A stretch of 58,230 bases of DNA from Poronia punctata. Its lineage: Eukaryota; Ascomycota; Sordariomycetes; Xylariales; Xylariaceae. The DNA lies in assembly GCA_022579005.1 (NCBI GenBank), contig MU401681.1, positions 1-58,230 of the forward strand. Direction: 5' to 3'. The translations under genes were made by a program, and so were the position numbers. The notes under the pieces were generated by a model. That model was not told the DNA's origin. It saw only the letters and a list, made by a program, of their open reading frames with translations, and searched no databases. Shown one piece after another: positions 32,685-45,302 of this stretch; position 1 is the stretch's first letter, and each line of letters opens with the position of its first letter.

Positions 32685-35600
32685 TCATAACGCCCCAATA
32701 ATACTCTTCTCGTCAAACAAATCCCCCAGCAAACTCTGCACACAACCGTCTGTATCGAGCGCGCCCATGGCATAAGTAGATTCAAAGGCATAGATACTCA
32801 ACTGGCCGAAGAACGGTCTCAGGATCTTAAAGATGAGTTCATCCCTTCTTTCGACGGCGTCGTTGTCGATATCGATGCCGCCTGGTCCGAGTAAGGGATG
32901 TCTCTGTCCGGAGGGTCTAGAGGCCATGGTGGCGGCTGATTCGGTGGGGATGGCCGATCCGGCCGTGGCTGCGCTTCCGAGTTCCTCGGAGAGTTCGTCG
33001 GCTAGTGCGATGGGTTGGTAGGTACTGGAGCGGTAGATGGAGTCGATGGTGTCGGTGATGAATAACCACTGGTGTAGCTGGAAGTCGTCTGGTGCTGCGG
33101 CGACGAGGAGATCTAGTAGTTTACACGCGTGTAGGATGGAGAGGTTGTTATATGTGTCCGATGCCGGAGTATTGTCGGGTGCTGCGGCCGAAGAGAGGGC
33201 TGCGTGGAGTTCCGAGTTGACGACAGGCCATAGTGGTGCTAGGTGGACAGTAGACATCCTGAGCACTAGAGCGCGAAGGACCATGTAGATGTCTGCCCGA
33301 GTAGTCGAAGAAGGAGAGGATGTCGCGGTGGCATTAAAAAGATCGACGATGCGCTCAAGAATGGCGGGTAAATCCGTCACAAATGTATCTGTCCCGCAAG
33401 CTAGGACGAGGGTGGCGATGCGTCGGAGGTTGAGCTGCGTTCTGCGATCGGCTTCCAATCTTGCCGAGGTTGCGCCCACTCCAAAAACTATGCCAGCAGT
33501 CGTAGGGGACGAAAGGCGACTCAAAATCTCCGTCATGCGGTCTTTATCGGTGACGGTCCAGAGTTTTAGAAGTGGCAACCAATCACTCCGTACTAGACTA
33601 GCGGAAGAGTTGAAGAATCTCGGGTCGTTGAATGCTTCGGCCACGTCTTTCTTCCACGTCTTCTGATTATTCGGCAATCTCGTGAGCTCCTGAAGCAGTG
33701 TCAACGATGTATTTGTGACGGTATCCGGGAATCCCTTAGAGCGGATGGATGGGCCGATCAGATTTGTGGATATGGCTTGTGCTGCCGTCAAGACCCTATC
33801 TGACTCGACAAGAATCTTGGGCAGGTTGGGCACGATCCTGGTCAGGATTCCCACAACATCATCTGCTCTCTGTAGCGGCGTCCTGTTTTTTACGTCTGCA
33901 TCTGAGTTGGGATTCGATAAACTATCGGCGAACGAGGTCGGTCTCGTTGTGAAGAGAGCAGTTAGGAGTCGAAGGAAAAGGTCCTAAAAAGATGTTAGTA
34001 ATTATATCCCGTGACGCGATGCAGAGACGATAATAAGAAGCAAAAAAGGATTACTCACTCCCAGTTCTCTCCGCATTTTTCGCTGCTCTCCGAAATTCGT
34101 ATTGTCCACCTTCTCGCCCAGAATGGCAGCAAACTCAAGCAGGTTCGGTAGGGTTTGCCTATGGGGAAACGGATTGCCTAGAAGATCTTTGAGGAAGACG
34201 ATGCAATCTTGCCATATTTCATCCATCGCATCGTCCTCTAGCGACCGGGCATAATCGACCAGGAAGATGACCAAGTCAGTGTCCTGCAACGACACAGTCA
34301 TTGTGGATTTCCTCGACGGCTCTAGCGCGTTGGGGTTCGTCCGACTATAGATGGCATTGAATATAGCAGGAATCGTATGCCGTGGGCGGGAGCCGTCCAA
34401 GGCAGGTAGCAGGTTGAAAACTTGGGCATGCTTGGTACTACTTGGGTCTTCTAACGATGTTCGCCAAATATCAATAACCGTCTCGAGACATTCCAATGCC
34501 TCGGCAGCAAATACGTGTTCGAGTAGCCGTCTGGCCCGGTTACGCATCCGTAGCGAAGTGTATTTGAACGACGAGCCCGAATGCGGATCAAGTCGGCTAG
34601 CCTCGGGCCCCTGACCCCAGGACCAGATCCTGAAGCACATCCGTACCGCATCCTGAAACGCCAGAAGCACAGTGAGCCTATCGTTCGCAGTCGCACTGCG
34701 AGACTGTGGTAGGTCCGAGTTGAAGACCCCCGATACCATGTTGCCGAAGAAGCCTTGCGGCTGGTCCGGGTTCTTGGCCGCCTGCGCTCGGGACTCCTCC
34801 ATAAGCAGTCGATCGTGGGCCTTGGCCAATACCTGCTCGAGCGCGTTTAATAAGGATATCAGGGTCGGCTCGGGTGCGCTCGACCTTGCCGAGCCACCCC
34901 CGCCCTCGTTAAACATGTTCTGCAAGTCTTCAAACGTGCGGCCGATCTGATGGCAGAGCGTCCCGACCAAGGGGATCAATACTTGGAATATCGTATTCGA
35001 GTAAAGCGGGAGAGTCTCTGCCAAGAACCCTACCCAACTATCCAACACAGGCCGGCTACTGGCCGAGCTCAGGCCGGACTGGATGCATTTGAGGAGCGAG
35101 GGTGGCGGAGCTGATAAATCTGGAATATGCTCTACCGAAACCGAAGGCTTGCGCATGCTGCCTGAGGGGTAGTTCAGAGCTCGCTTCTCACCCGTTGGCG
35201 AATTGGGCAGCTCCGCGGGCGATGCATCCCTAAGCCTGAGCGACGCAAAGACTACGTCTAGCAGCAGTACCTGTATGTATGGGTCTGGAACCTCGAGCGA
35301 CTGAGCAAGTCGATCGACGAGAGGAATCTCTAGTTTTAGTGAGGAAAGGCCTTCAGCGTATGGGTTCAAGAGTATCTGGTGCAACAACGTCAGGGCACCC
35401 CGATGGAGTTTGGCGATACGCAGCTGCATTTCAGCATCTTGGGGAAATTTGTTCCCAGCCACGCATCGCAAACAAACGTGCACAAAGAATTTCTGAAGTG
35501 AGATGTCACCTTCACTGCCGGCTTCAGAATTTGTCAGGTTAGTTGCATTCTGGTAATGTACAGTCTTGTTGGATGGCACGTACTGATTCTCGACAGGGCC

Positions 35601-38600
35601 GCGCCCGGCTCTTCGATGATCCTTGTCGCTAATACGCCCCATAATGCGTCCGGTGCCCATCTCAGGACGTTGGAGAGTGTTTGGAGGTAGTATAGGCCGA
35701 GATCGAGATCGTCCTCTTCTGAGAATTCTATAGAGTTGGCCGTGCTAGAGTTCACCGTCTTCACTTGGATTTGCTGAAGAAAACGAAGTTGTGACATCTT
35801 TGTCACGAATACTAAAAAGAGCCTGGAGAGAGAAGAGGATGTCAACAAGTGGGTTCCCGCGCGGTCTCATTCCATTTCAGGTGACGTACTTCTCGATCCC
35901 GACCACACCATTAAGCCAATTCTTGACCACCATGAAGAGTTGGGTCCGCTCATCGGCCAGAGCGTCGAGCATGAGAAAAAGGGGTCTGGTCAGCATCACT
36001 TCGTAGTAATCCATCCCAGATAACCTGTGGGGATTCTGTGCTTCTCCAATCGGCGTTTTGGGTGCTCTTCGATCCGAGTATGCCGCATTATCCTGCAGTG
36101 TGTGAGACCACAGGAGACAGAAGCTCCGGCCTGGGTCGGCTGCACGAGTCGCGAATGTGCCCGTCATGTCGCGTTCAAGCATCACCTTCGCTATCGCTGC
36201 TTCTATATCACGGTTAGAAATAGTAAGCGCCGTCTGCAACTGCCATAAACTCCTGACAGTTTCAACGTGGTATTTGGGCTCCGCTGCCGATAAGAAGCCC
36301 CAGGCGTGGCGTACCAGCGGCTGAACCAAATCGGACAAAGAATTTGTCTCGAGCAGATCATTATTGTAGAGCTGTATGGCAAGAGACAACACGGATTTGA
36401 AAGATGTGAATGGTATGGAAGCATTTGCGAGTTGGGCGTGCATTGAAGAAAGTAACTTTTCCGTGTCGACCACATAGTTGGACGCCGTCTTGGAAATAAG
36501 ATGCACGCACAGCCGAGTCCGTATAGATACTTCATCTGAACGATGGGCCGATGTCAAGCTGCTGCATACCAAGCTACACGACTTTTGCACCAGGAGTTCT
36601 CCCATGGCCGAGGATGGGAATGGAAGCAAAGCTACGTCCAGATTCCCCTGTTCGGAAACGTAAAAGTACCTGATCTTCTTAAGCAACTCACTATTCGACA
36701 TCGATGCTGAAATTGAGCTGTTCGTTGACGCGCCAGGCTTTGCGGGGGAGTTGACCGCGAATGCGCGTTCCGGGATAAGATCGATCAAGTTCATGGCAAT
36801 CTCGAGCGCTTGCGTTATGATACCGCTCTCCCCTATCTCGGATGGCAATGACGACTTTCGAGCGCGATCGCTAACGTCTTCAACCATGGCAAGAACAGAC
36901 ACAACAGCCAGCGGGGCGTGAACAGTCACCATCTCCTCTTCCCGTATATTAAAATGAGCCATAACGAACTGGACCAACGCAAGTTTGTCCACACGTTCTG
37001 ATGATGACGCTTCTCCGGGACCTATGGCCTGCGCCATCAGTCCCACAAGCTCGCCATATATCAGGCCACTCTCGACCCCGTCGAAAAATACACTAGCACT
37101 GCGAAGTACTTCGTTGAACTCGGACTTGTCTTTAGACTTGGTCTTGAAATCTCTCACACTAACGATTACCGGAAGGAATATTTCTGGCACAACAAGCCCG
37201 CCAATCTCCCATCTGTCCATAAGGGATAGACATATCCGATAGGGTTTCGCTTTCTCCGCAGCGTTGCCGTTCGGCGATCCTCTTATCATAGAGAGAAGTG
37301 CATTAGTTAGCGGTTGCAAGCCGAACTCTTCAAAGTAGCCGGTTTTGGAGGCTAGATAGCCGCGATGCTGCTCCTGAGAGGGCGACTCCGGCCCGTTCTC
37401 TTGCTCCTGTTGAGGTCGCTCGGGTCCCAGAAACCACGCCCATAGCCTTCGGTTTAGACTCATGTCTCGCCTAGTCACGACCCCGGCAGCGGCACGCAGA
37501 AGAAGCTCCAAGTCGTCCGATTTCACACGCTTCTGGAGCACCTTTGAGTGTAAAGGTAAATTCCCTACAAGAAGGTCAAGGAAGCCTCGCTGAATTAAAA
37601 GTTGCTCGTCTCCAAGACCCGCAGCAAAGCATCTCAGTAGTAAACCAGGCTCTGGCGAAGTCACCATACTCGAGAGTGCAGTCGTAAGGCCGTCGGACTC
37701 GCCATCTCCGGCGCCATTTGATGACGCTTCGTTGGGCAGAGCATTGCCTAGTTGTGGCAGATTTCGGCTCAGATATGCTAAAGCGCCCGGCCGACGGCTT
37801 CCGCTGGTAATAGCAGCGAGAAAGAAACATTGCCAAAAGAAATCGTCGCCGGTCGAGTGTTTTTCAGTCAGGAGTTGGCTATCCGGTGATCGGATCGCAG
37901 CTTTAAAGCTCTCGATAAGGTTCAACGTTCGGTCGAAGTCCTCGCTTGTATCGTCTTCTAGTCCCGGCAAGAGGGCCATAATAATGGCCTTCATGGCTGG
38001 CCGTAGAGCCTGGGGGTCTATGCGCAAAAGGTATTTTTCCAGTAATTCCAGGAACCTCGTCCGGACAGCTAGGGACGCGAAAGATAGGGTCGGGGCCAAG
38101 CCCGAGAGGTATAACGGAAGATCCTTGGATAAACCATCTTGACCGATGACGGAGAAGATATAGCTATACACTTCGATTGCTTTCTGGTGCACGCCGGAAG
38201 GGAGCGACGGGTCTAGGCATTGCGATAGGCGTTTCGCGACGAGCACTTTGGACGGTATGGCGGTGCTGTTCGGCTGACGAGCTTGGAGCGCCTAACAAAG
38301 GAGGGAGGCGTGAGTGTCAGACCTCGGCGCGAGGAGAAGACTGGACACACTAACCTTGAGAAGCCTGCTCAGAAAGGAGATATAATCCGCCCATTCTTCC
38401 AAAGCCGTATCGAATAGCGACAGGGCTCGTTCAACGCCTGTGGCATACTTTCGGTAATTCTTATCCTTGGGAGCAATGTCCTCTACGTTTTCACCCAGTC
38501 AGTCTACGATGCATTGAACCCAGAATATGACCGAGCAAGAGGCTATAGCTTATATATATGTACCTGAACTAAGTTGGTTGCGCCATTGTCGTGGTGTTGG

Positions 38601-38660
38601 AGTATCCCGTTCAGAGCTGTCGGGGGACATGGAACGACGAGGCCCCGATTCAAGCGCCAT
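32685..38660 (-). CDS. dop1: Dop1/Dopey-family trafficking protein
   Basis: Large leucine-rich protein that works with Mon2 and the flippase Neo1 at endosome/Golgi membranes; the Aspergillus homologue DopA affects morphogenesis. Six exons on the minus strand, 38660-38564, 38482-38355, 38291-35890, 35822-35584, 35521-34059 and 33983-32685, all with in-phase junctions, give 1875 residues, the usual Dop1 size. The conserved N-terminal Dopey domain is evident: NYRKYATGVERALSLFDTAL, then EEWADYISFLSRLLKALQ and HQKAIEVYSYIF. The remaining protein is helical, HEAT-like, with conserved C-terminal blocks such as LQKFFVHVCLRCVAGN and LLELLLLD-like helices. The exon 4 to 5 junction (donor GTACGT, acceptor CTGAAG, branch CTAAC) was chosen because it is the only one restoring the frame. 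It is transcribed divergently from MON1. Confidence 0.93.
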
Positions 38661-39582
38661 GACTGGCTAACAGGTATTGCGGAGATACGACTCGAAGAAA
38701 CATGGATCGGGCGCTCTCAGAGCTAATAGGAGTATCAATCGAAACGCATGCCTCTTCTCCCACGCGCAAAATGCATTCGCAATGCAGATACTTTTTTGGT
38801 TTGATTTCTTGGGGTAGGAAGCCACGAAGCAACGAACAGGGTGTACGTCTACTAAGGTACTCGTCCAACGTACGAGTACTAGGTATCCTTAGAAAACGAA
38901 TGGACCCAATAACTGCGACTTCTAATCCTAGTGTAGGTACCTAGCAGGCGGAGATTATCAGTATCACTACGCCGCTTTGTGGGAACCAGGGCTGATTTTG
39001 TCAGAAAAGGAAGTACAGAATATATGCAACCGCAGCAATCATGTAGCAAATCTCAAATCACACGTACCTACTCGTATGTAGCTGGGAAACTTAGTGTCCA
39101 ATAGGGGTCTACAGGCTGCAGCGACGCTCCCGCACTCACATCGCGGATAAAGCTACGCGTCTCTGAAGAGAACCTTAGGAGGTACTTGCAAAAATGACGT
39201 GTGGGTAGGGGAACCCCCACTTTAGGACCTGAATGTACGTAGAGCTTTGTAGACACACTGTGCTTCAGGTACCTATCGATTTAGCGTCCTCGAGATACCC
39301 CCAACACCGTTTACCTACTCGTTGACCGCTAGCATTCACGCAGGTGTCGTCACCAAAAAAGGCGATACAAATATTATCGGCCTCTGGACCCCTTTCCCCA
39401 CCTCTTCACGAGTATAGCTTCACCCGAGCGGACCATATCAGCACGATGAACAAGTGGATGGAGTAGCGCAACTTTGTGTGGGCGCGGCCTAGAGAACGAG
39501 AACAACAGACAACTCCAAGTTGGGCCGAGCTACCTATCTCGACAAGGATGCTACGAGGCTTAAGTTAATATCAGCGAAAACG
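38661..39582. promoter_or_regulatory. Shared divergent promoter region of Dop1 and MON1
   Basis: A 922-bp gap between two head-to-head genes, both membrane-trafficking factors, so it must contain both promoters. It holds a TACGAGTA at 38871-38878, a TACTCGTA at 39069-39076 and a GTAGGTACCTAG palindrome near 38934. No specific factor site can be named. Confidence 0.5.
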
Positions 39583-41418
39583 ATGGGCGAAGATGCTAGC
39601 CCGTCGTCCGGTGTCAACCATGGCGAAGAGCGCCCTCCCCCGCTGCCTCCGAGGCCGTCGCAGCAGACCATCCCAAAGGACAGACCTGCCATGATGTCGA
39701 GGCCGACTACCGCATCCACTGCACTGTCGTCTATGAATATCCAAACCTTGTCGTTTCCCGATGGCTCTCGGGGCACCTTTTCAACCGCTGCTGAAAACCC
39801 GACAGTCGAGGAAACGCCCACCCCTCCTCGAGGCCGCGCTCTTTCTGTCATGGGATTGCGTTCGTTTGGGACTGCTCGGAAGCAGGATCCCGAAGACTCG
39901 ATGAGCGTGATGAGCTTTGCTCCCACGGTGCGGCCAGCCGGAGATTTGGATAGTCTGGTCGATGAGGATATGACGAAGAAGAGCCCGGCATGGTTGCTCT
40001 TGCGTTCTCAGTCGGCCGCGGTGTTGCCATTCGAGTCTATTCGGGCGAAAGAAAATGTCAACTTGGCCGCGTTTGAACAAGAATTTGACGATATCCCGGA
40101 TGAGTCCGAAGACTGGAGTGACGGAGACAGGCTTCGACTCTGGAAATCCAAGTTAAAACACTACATGATCCTTTCGTCTGCGGGAAAGCCCATCTACAGC
40201 AGATATGGTGACCTGGGACTGATCAACTCCTCCATGGGTGTAGTGCAAACTATTATCTCATTCTACGAAGGTGCCAAAAATCCCCTTTTGGGGTTCACTG
40301 CCGGTGACACACGCTTCGTTATAACCACACAAGGTCCTCTCTATTTCGTAGCTGTCAGTAGATTGGGCGAAAGTGACAGCCAACTTCGGGGCCAACTCGA
40401 TGCTCTGTATATGCAGATTTTATCCACATTGACGCTTCCCGCCCTCACCAACATATTCGCGAACCGGCCCTCGACTGACCTTCGAAGGCCGCTTCAAGGG
40501 ACGGATATTTTGCTATCCTCCCTAGCCGATAGCTTTACCAGGGGCTCGCCATCCGTCCTTTTGGGGGCCCTTGAATGTCTGAGACTACGGAAGTCTCACC
40601 GGCATTCTATCAATAATGCTTTCCTCAAGACCAGGGCTGAGTCGCTTCTATATGGTTTAATAGTTGCCGGCGGACGACTGGTCAGCGTCATCCGGCCTCG
40701 TAGACATTCGCTCCATCCGAGCGACTTACAGCTCATATTCAACATGCTGTTTGAGTCTGGCAGCATCAAGTCCGCAGGCGGCGAGAACTGGATACCCCTA
40801 TGTTTGCCGGCCTTCAACAATAGGGGCTATCTTTACATGTACGTCAGCTTTTTAGACAGCCCAGCTGAGCACTCGACATCTACAACGACAGAGCCGCAAG
40901 CCGGTGCGGACGAAACCATCGCCATCATACTCATTAGCCCCGACAAAGAAAGCTTTTTCTCCCTGCAGAAGATGCGGAACGACGTCGTAACCGAGTTGAA
41001 CAAAAAGGGACACCTGGACCTCATCAAAACAACAGCAGCACAAGGCCGCCCATCGGTGACAGAGATCACACCCGGTGCACACATCAGCCACTTCTTATAC
41101 AAATCCAAGGCCAACGTCCAGTTCTGCATGCCCTCGCTACAACCCACCTTCGGCACCCTCGTCTCCCATCGCAGATTGATGTCCCTGTATTCCCAGCTAC
41201 ACGCAGCTGTGCATGCCAAACACGCGCAGTCCAAAGTTCTCCACTGTGTCAACGAAGAGGCAACTTCGCTTGCTTGGATCACGCCTATTTTTGAGCTGTA
41301 CTGCGTCTCTGGACCTAATACGTCCCGGGCCATCATGACGCAAGGGGCAAATAAGATCATGCAGTGGACAAGACGTGAAGAAGAGCGGCTATTTATTATC
41401 GGCGGCGGTGTGTTCTGA
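39583..41418 (+). CDS. mon1: Vacuolar fusion protein MON1
   Basis: Subunit of the Mon1-Ccz1 complex, the guanine-nucleotide exchange factor for Rab7/Ypt7 at late endosomes, vacuoles and autophagosomes. Single exon, 611 residues. ATG at 39583 ([10 protein letters not shown]) is chosen; an in-frame TTG 63 bases upstream is not credible. Residues 1-170 are disordered and proline/serine-rich ([11 protein letters not shown]). The conserved part starts near residue 177 ([20 protein letters not shown]), the first longin domain, with [10 protein letters not shown] and [12 protein letters not shown]. Later conserved blocks include [31 protein letters not shown] and, near the end, the third longin domain with FELYCVSGP. 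Length and block order match fungal Mon1. Confidence 0.95.
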   Translation: MGEDASPSSGVNHGEERPPPLPPRPSQQTIPKDRPAMMSRPTTASTALSSMNIQTLSFPDGSRGTFSTAAENPTVEETPTPPRGRALSVMGLRSFGTARKQDPEDSMSVMSFAPTVRPAGDLDSLVDEDMTKKSPAWLLLRSQSAAVLPFESIRAKENVNLAAFEQEFDDIPDESEDWSDGDRLRLWKSKLKHYMILSSAGKPIYSRYGDLGLINSSMGVVQTIISFYEGAKNPLLGFTAGDTRFVITTQGPLYFVAVSRLGESDSQLRGQLDALYMQILSTLTLPALTNIFANRPSTDLRRPLQGTDILLSSLADSFTRGSPSVLLGALECLRLRKSHRHSINNAFLKTRAESLLYGLIVAGGRLVSVIRPRRHSLHPSDLQLIFNMLFESGSIKSAGGENWIPLCLPAFNNRGYLYMYVSFLDSPAEHSTSTTTEPQAGADETIAIILISPDKESFFSLQKMRNDVVTELNKKGHLDLIKTTAAQGRPSVTEITPGAHISHFLYKSKANVQFCMPSLQPTFGTLVSHRRLMSLYSQLHAAVHAKHAQSKVLHCVNEEATSLAWITPIFELYCVSGPNTSRAIMTQGANKIMQWTRREEERLFIIGGGVF

Positions 41419-42132
41419 TCTCGCCCTCCTATCGGTGTTAGGACGAGGCGGCTATGTATAGGTATTTAAACGCTCCGAATAAACATGTTAAAATACACAC
41501 AAATAACAGCTGTTTGGGAGTGATCTGTGATCTATATATATATATCAAATCCTACAGTCAGTTCCTACTATGTGATTATACAGCAATCTCGAGATGGTGT
41601 ACGTAAGGAAACAAGATGGAAATAATGTACCCAAGATAAAATTGTTACAGATGCGAATTCCCTCCTTCCCTTTTCAACAGACGTCATGGCCGTCCCTTAG
41701 TATTCCACAAGAGAGAGGCTATATCAGCCCTTCACAAGTATGCAAATCATCATCACTTATCCAAAGATCCGACACTGAACGTGATGATGGAAGAGACAAG
41801 TTATCATGTACCATGATGAATGGTGTATATATTGGATACGGCGAGTAAGCTATCATTAGAATTAAAACGCTCTCGATCTCTTGCCAAACCTTTCATTACC
41901 CTAGGATTGAAAGTCCCCATGCCACTTTTGGCTTATACCAAGGCCGCAGCCAATCGACTTGCTATTGAAGGAGCAAAGACAAGGCAAAGATACTAAGATA
42001 CTCCAGCCCTGTAAGCTATCGGTCCAAAAGGGTCCAAGATATGTTTGCGAAGACAACGTTGGCTACCTTCGATCGAATCCAATGATGTTGGGAAGGCCCT
42101 TCACAAAACAAGAAGCCGTATAACATGCGGCT
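41419..42132. other. Intergenic between convergent genes
   Basis: Shared 3' region of MON1 and the 1037-residue gene. A short AT run lies near 41533-41546. No gene seen. Confidence 0.6.
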
Positions 42133-45100
42133 TTAAAGATGTGTCTCCTCTGTCAATCTCTGCCCATAGCTGTGGCGCTTCCTGCCGGTACGTTTCCGCA
42201 TCACCGCTTCTGCGCCTCTAACCCATCTAGTTAGTCGTGCCCGTAAACGCCGACCTAAATGTATGTCGTGGGCATCAGGGACTTGCGCCATCACGTGGGA
42301 GTCAAGATTAATAGAAGAACCATTGGTGAGACTGCTTGTTTTGGTGCTCCCACGCCCCCCTATTGGTGGTGGTGGTGATGAAGAGGATGAGGATAGGAGC
42401 GTCCGTAGATGTGATAGGCGTGTGATCAACCCCCGGCGTGGCATCGCCCTGATGAGCTTGGCTCTACCAGCGGGGAATACCTCCTTTTCTCCACTGGAGA
42501 GTGTTGACGAAACTCTGTATGCACTAGAAATGACCCTTTCACTTATGGAAAAATCCGAGGAATTCGGCGAAGTAAGAGCTCGGGGGCGTTTTGAGTGGAC
42601 AAAAGGGCTCCTTCCTTTCCGCAGGATCACTGTGTCTGACTGAGGGGAGGCACTGAACAAGTCTTGGGGTTTCTGTCGCACTAGGTCTGCGACGACCTTA
42701 GATGTCTCTATACCGGGCTTATGTCGAACTGTGGAAGACTGAGGAGAGCTCAACCTTGACCGCCGAGGCGACCTCACCTTTAGCTTTTTCAAATTACGAT
42801 TTCGCAGATTCTCGTCGCCAGGTCGGCCACTGCCCGCTGAACCCGCATTCTTGTCTAAATCAGAGCCTTGCATTTGCCCTAGCGCTTGGTGTATAGACTG
42901 TGAAGGTCCGGAAGAATCAGAACAATTCGACGTTTTCATCTTTAGACGAAACTTAGGTCCATCGCTTTGCAAGCTTCGCGTCATACTATCTCCCTTCGTG
43001 TGCTCCGTAAATGGAGCGGCCCGCCCGCTAAATGAACACTCGGTTGGGTGACGAAAGTCGAAGGGGACCAGAATCTCAGCGAATTCATCTTCATCTAAGA
43101 CATCCGCAGTGGTTGGTGGTAAATTGTAGCCCAAGTTGCCAGGCAATGGTGGCAAAGTCTTCATCAACTGCGGAATGCTGTTCTTAACCTTGAGTTGGCG
43201 GGCGGGAGATATGGGCTTGGGAGATATAAGAGGCGCAGTCGAACACGTTGGCTTGATGTGTGGATGGCCCTCGTTATCATCACGTGGTAGGTTTGTCGTG
43301 CTGATTCTTAGTGCGGCATGGTTCCTCTTATGACGGCGGAAACCCACACGGTCCTTCATCTCCGAGTCACTATTATTGGAAGATGCCCCAGTGTGTTCTG
43401 CGCCCCTTTCATCAGCTGACCCGGCTTCCATGGAATTGAGAGAAGCCTGGCTGCCCGTATAGTTGGGCGGTGTGACATCTCTTCGGTCTTTATCCCGTGT
43501 TGGGGTTGGTTGGGATTCGTTAGATGTTTCCAAACTCGTGGGTCGTTTATCGTTAGCGATCATACTTTCCTGTCTCAGAGGCCCAGAATCACTTTCTACC
43601 TCTGTAGACCCCACGCCAGATATATAGCTTTCGCCCGATCCTCCGTTAGTTCCACCGTCTTGCCCGTCGTCTCGAAGAATTACCCCTTGTTCACTGCGGA
43701 TTGTAGGGGCGCGGCCACCGAGGACTTGCACGTGTCTCTCTAGGGATTTTGTCTCCGTCTTCGGGGTTGAATTTGCACGGTAGGAAACATAACTATAGGA
43801 TGGGGGAGCACATCGGGACTCCACGTCTAGGTTGGGATTGAAAGTGTCGATAGAATCCCGGCCATTTTGGGATGGGAGTAAGTCTATATCGCTGACCCCT
43901 GTATGCTTGTAGCTGATATCTGAGTTCCCAACCGCTACCATACTTGGGCGCAATGGCGTACCATTTGATCGACAATGAGATGATGATCCATTTATTGCAC
44001 AAGTCTCGGTTTCTCCTAGACGAAAAGCAGCGCTAAAGGCTGGAGGAGTGTCCTGTTGGTCAATGAATTGGCTCTCCGAATCGGAAAAGGCTGAGTCGTC
44101 CTCCCCAAAAACGGCAGCTAGGCGATGCTTAACTGGTGTGCCATCGTCTCCGGGTTCCATCATAGGCCGAACATGTGAATCCGCCCGAGGGGACATCTTG
44201 AACTCCCGAGTGAGCTGGCTTGGACGGGTAGGCCTGTTCTCGAAGTCCTCAGTATAATCGTAATACCTCGGAGGCGGTTCATTTGCGCCGCCTCGGCCAA
44301 CCTGAAGTGCGGGTGGCACTTGCGGGTGTCCTTTCGCAGCGGAAACAAGACTGGAAGTCCGGACTGAGGTGGAATCTGGCCCATCACGGAAAGCGGGGTT
44401 CCAGGAAACCACGGACACAGGGGAATGGGTCCGGACCGATGGTGGGCGAGAATGGCCGTTAAATCTTGGTAATGGCCCTGGAGGAGCTAGCGAGGAACTT
44501 GATCGGTTTGCGTCTGGTCTAAGCCCCAGTGCGTTTGGTCTGCTAAACATTGGGGAATACACATGGTTGAAGTGGCCGTGAACCGTCCTCTACAATACCA
44601 TATGGTTAATCAGCTATGCAGTCATAAGATTATGCCAATGCCTACATAAGAGATCCTGTCAATCTCGACCATTCGACTATAATCAATCATGCCGTTCTCT
44701 GTAACCGCTGGAGATGCGGGACGGACACCGGGGCGCTTCAAGCGGGTTGGATATGGGAATGGAGAACGTGGGCGTTGCAGATAGCTCCCGCTGCTGGCCT
44801 GGCTCTGGAGGGTATTGGTCGACCTATGGTGGGATAGATGGCGCGAGCCACATGTTGTCATGGAATTGGAACGCTGTCCTGGGTCATCAATCGAATTCGG
44901 GAATAGTGTGCTCGCTCCTGACTTAAAACTCTCTGATCCATAAGCGGATAGGAGCTCCGATGTGATGTCCTGGGTATATTGAGGCCGAATTGCTTGTCGA
45001 TGTAGATTTTCGACGGACCGACGAGGCCTCTGGCACGAGCGGACAATGTCAAGAGATGCGCCTCTCGGGCGAGGGGGGAATGGCACTGGGTTGATGCTGA

Positions 45101-45302
45101 ATATGCCAATGTCGCCGGTCTCTGTGGTTGTCTTTAGCATGCTTTCCAGAGCACCTGGTGAGGGTAGCAGCACGGAATTCTCCTTGACGGAACGGAGTGG
45201 CTTGTGAAGCGGACGTTGAAGACACGGGAGCCCAGGGGATGAATAGCTACTTCGTAACGTGCCATGACTTGCACTACGCCGAGGGAATCGAGGCTGCTCC
45301 AT
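42133..45302 (-). CDS. Uncharacterised disordered protein, 1037 aa
   Basis: Two exons on the minus strand, 45302-44646 and 44589-42133, separated by a 56-bp intron (donor TAT|GTAGGC, branch CTGATTAAC, acceptor TTGTAG), join in phase to 1037 residues. ATG at 45302 (MEQPRFPRRSASHG) is chosen over an in-frame GTG. No known domain is recognised. The protein is rich in Ser, Arg, Pro and Asp and mostly disordered. Two parts look ordered and perhaps conserved: the junction DYSRMVEIDRISYRTVHG (about residues 206-223) and the C-terminus, HLGRRLRARLTRWVRGAEAV followed by a basic tail. The two halves would otherwise look like separate genes; the phase match and the short intron favour one gene. No membrane segment. 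Function unknown. Confidence 0.7.

Noticed and set aside
39520..39582. Extension of MON1 by 21 residues from an upstream TTG
   Set aside because: Nuclear fungal genes start at ATG; the first in-frame ATG at 39583 fits homologues.
42133..44562. Separate 809-residue gene starting at a GTG
   Set aside because: The start is not ATG, and an in-phase 56-bp intron joins it to the upstream exon to give one gene.
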